Position numbers and translations under genes: made by a program. The notes below the pieces were generated by a model. It saw only the letters and a list, made by a program, of their open reading frames with translations, did not search any database and was not told the DNA's origin. Below, in pieces: positions 61,927 through 64,000 of a stretch of DNA of 64,000 nucleotides. The stretch is from Miscanthus floridulus (lineage: Eukaryota; Streptophyta; Magnoliopsida; Poales; Poaceae), in NCBI RefSeq assembly GCF_019320115.1, contig NC_089583.1:84151928-84215927 (forward strand), written 5' to 3'. The number at the start of each line of letters is the position of its first letter. Position 1 is the stretch's first letter.

Positions 61927-63908
61927 TGATGTCGCCTAGGAGGTCTAGAGAGGGGTGAATAGGCCTGTAAAAATTCAACTCGAAACTCTATTGGAACAGA
62001 GGGCGGCACTGCCGGCCTTATAGGGCGGCACTGCCGCTCTTCAAAAATAAAGCAGACAGTGTTGAGATTTCACATATAGTAACCTAACCCTCTCAATTGC
62101 ACAATCCTGCAACAGAAAGACAAAATCCAGTTCAAAGACTGAATACCACAGAAATCTCACACAAGAGAGGATCGAGCTACCAAACCCTAACAACAGCTAG
62201 TAAAGAGCTAAACCAGCAAGAACACAAAGTGAAGCATGTGAGACACAAAATTTATCCTATGGTTTAGCTCGCCATCAAGGCTTGCCTAAGTCCACATTAT
62301 TGAGGTATCCACAAAAGAATTGGCTCGTCACCAAGGCTTGCCTTGCCCTTGTTCTCAAATCAAGAGAATGAACTCTTGAAGTGAGGGGTAATTTCTTAGC
62401 TGAAGAATGAGGTTACAAACCTCCATAGGCTGCCACACGAGTTGGCAAGCATAAGGGCGACGCCTAGCCAGCTAGGAGCAAGCTCCAAGAGTAACAAACC
62501 CTAGAATCGTCGGCCAAACATGAACCAGATGCTCTTATACTTTGGGAATTAGTGGATCTTCTCTCCAATCGAGTTTTGCTGTCTTTTCTCTCAAGTTTTG
62601 ATGGTTGGAATCAAGGATTTGCTTAAGGGATGAAAGAGCAACAATAGAGGAAGGAGATGTGAGCTTTGGTCTATTCAAGTTTCGAACTGAACCAGTTGGA
62701 GAAGAAGGCTCACCGTTGTGAGCCGGCCCAAATGGTATTTATACCTCTTGGGTTCCAACAGTGGTTTATGGGCAGGCACTGTCACCCTCATAGGGCGGCA
62801 CTACCGCCCTAGCCAAAACAGGTAGAATCTAGGAGATTGTTGGCTGAGTAAGAGGATATAGATCTATAGTTTTGAGCATCTGGTTGCATAGTTGATCAAC
62901 TGTACTAGAATCCCTCTTTATAGTACGGCTTTTCTTAAACTCAAATTCAAAGCATAAAAGAATGTAAATGTCTTTGAGCTAGGTTGCCACTTCATTTGGC
63001 AATTGAAAACTTCTATTATCGAATATGTTTTTCTCATTCTTATTATACCTTGATTATGTGACTTGAACCATTTCCATACATATGAGTTCATCTTCATGGC
63101 TTCAAGTCACTTCCTATTAATGATTTGATCCTCAACACAATATGACTCCTCATAGCTTGATTAGTACCTCGACTCAATGTAAGTACTCTCTTCTTCACCT
63201 TAGCTATGGTACCTCGGTCGCTAAGCCGTCGCTTGCCCTTCACCTTAGCTTAGTACCTCGAAGCCCTTTCCTTGCTATCTTCACCCTATCAAGCCATACT
63301 TAAGTCACATTATATTAAGCATCCATTGAAAACATTGTCTTCAATATTCTGATCCTTGCTTGAATATTTTCTAGATATGAATGTTGAGATCAATCAAGCT
63401 TTAGTTTATCTCACATAGAGACATACATGGATCAACATCAATATGGTCAAGCTAATTCACGATTCCTTATTTCCTTCTCATTTTGGCTTGACATTCCAAT
63501 TGATCTTTCATATATTATCCATGTAAGCAAACCAATGTAGAGATCCGACTTATATCCACTATACATTGTCATTTACCAAGTATGTTTGCTTTCACATGAT
63601 GCTATGATATCCCACAATATAGAAGCCATTTTATTGATTTCCATTTGCATTATTGTCTTTTGCTTGAACTAGATTGCTTTCCAAAAACTTCCAATACAAC
63701 AATACACAGTTTGGACATTCACTTTAACACAATGTGGCGTATCATCAAGTTTGCCTACTAGTTGAACCTTGTATATACTTGTTAATACACAACCCACAAG
63801 TATATGCAATAGACTCAATTTCCTATTCAACACTTAGCAAACTTATTAGACCTTTAATTGTGTTGTCATTTAATTTACCAAAACCCACTAAAGGGCTAGA
63901 TGCACTTA
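61927..63908 (-). repeat. 3' LTR of a further SIRE-like copia element (same family as 4840-17166, longer U3)
   Basis: On the minus strand it begins TGTAAGTGCATCTAGCCC at 63908 and ends near 61927. The part from 61950 to 62970 matches the LTR of the inner copia element; the remaining 0.9 kb of U3 is different and longer. The TATA box (62734-62745) and both hairpin pairs (61998-62041 and 62771-62813) are kept. The adjoining purine tract beyond 63908 shows the element body lies to the right, outside the window. Confidence 0.75.
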
Positions 63909-64000
63909 CAATCTCCCTCTTTTGGGTGATTGATGACAACACAACTAAAGCTTATAAGAGATTGATAAACATTAAGATTTTGAATTCTATTATATAGTGA
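63909..64000 (-). other. Internal edge of that copia element
   Basis: Plus-strand ATCTCCCTCTTTTGGG, that is a purine-rich tract on the minus strand, then sequence like that beside the 97-1552 LTR (GTGATTGATGACAACAC). Coding parts are beyond the window. Confidence 0.6.

Overview
This window is nuclear DNA of a grass. The signs are nested Ty1/copia and Ty3/gypsy LTR retrotransposons, grass-type MITEs, a plant L1-type LINE remnant, and one intact host gene with GT-AG introns whose product is a group A (ABI5/ABF/TRAB1-type) bZIP factor. The LTR families look panicoid (Saccharum/Sorghum/Miscanthus-like); that is an inference from family resemblance. I see no bacterial genes, CRISPR array, rRNA or tRNA gene.

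Positions 97-49467 are one stack of five LTR elements that can be unfolded from target-site duplications (TSDs). (1) A minus-strand, gag-only SIRE/Maximus-like copia element (97-49467, TSD CTTAT/TTTAT). (2) Inside its gag, a plus-strand Tat-lineage gypsy element (4322-47335, TSD AGATG). Inside that are three more: (3) a 12.3-kb SIRE-like copia element in the left LTR (4840-17166, TSD CATGC) with gag, pol and a third ORF; (4) a 15.3-kb Tekay-type chromovirus in the integrase gene (23599-38861, TSD GTTCC), the youngest, with 4384-bp LTRs that are almost identical; (5) a 3-kb non-autonomous LTR element in the right LTR (44173-47150, TSD GTAAC).

The most striking observation is in the Tekay element. 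An extra ORF upstream of gag (28749-29672) begins with a near-copy of the histone H3 N-terminal tail. Thirteen residues after the initiator Met are identical to H3, and 18 of the first 21 match. The methylatable lysines K4 and K9 are kept, while the positions of the acetylatable lysines K14, K18 and K23 are all Arg. The rest of this protein has a dsRBD-like segment, a coiled coil and an acidic tail, and the same element carries a chromodomain at the end of its integrase. A second unusual signal is a paired hairpin motif, GGGCGGC-AGT-GCCGCCC, scattered through the copia element's LTRs, coding region and spacers, and conserved just upstream of the TATA box in a second subfamily at 61927-63908.

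Positions 49468-61926 are host DNA: a LINE fragment, several MITEs, the bZIP gene (51335-54087, four exons, two ABRE-type G-boxes upstream), a second LINE remnant with a Stowaway inside it, further MITEs, an AT-rich minisatellite and a broken GRF zinc-finger gene fragment. Positions 61927-64000 are the 3' LTR and adjoining internal edge of another minus-strand copia element that leaves the window.
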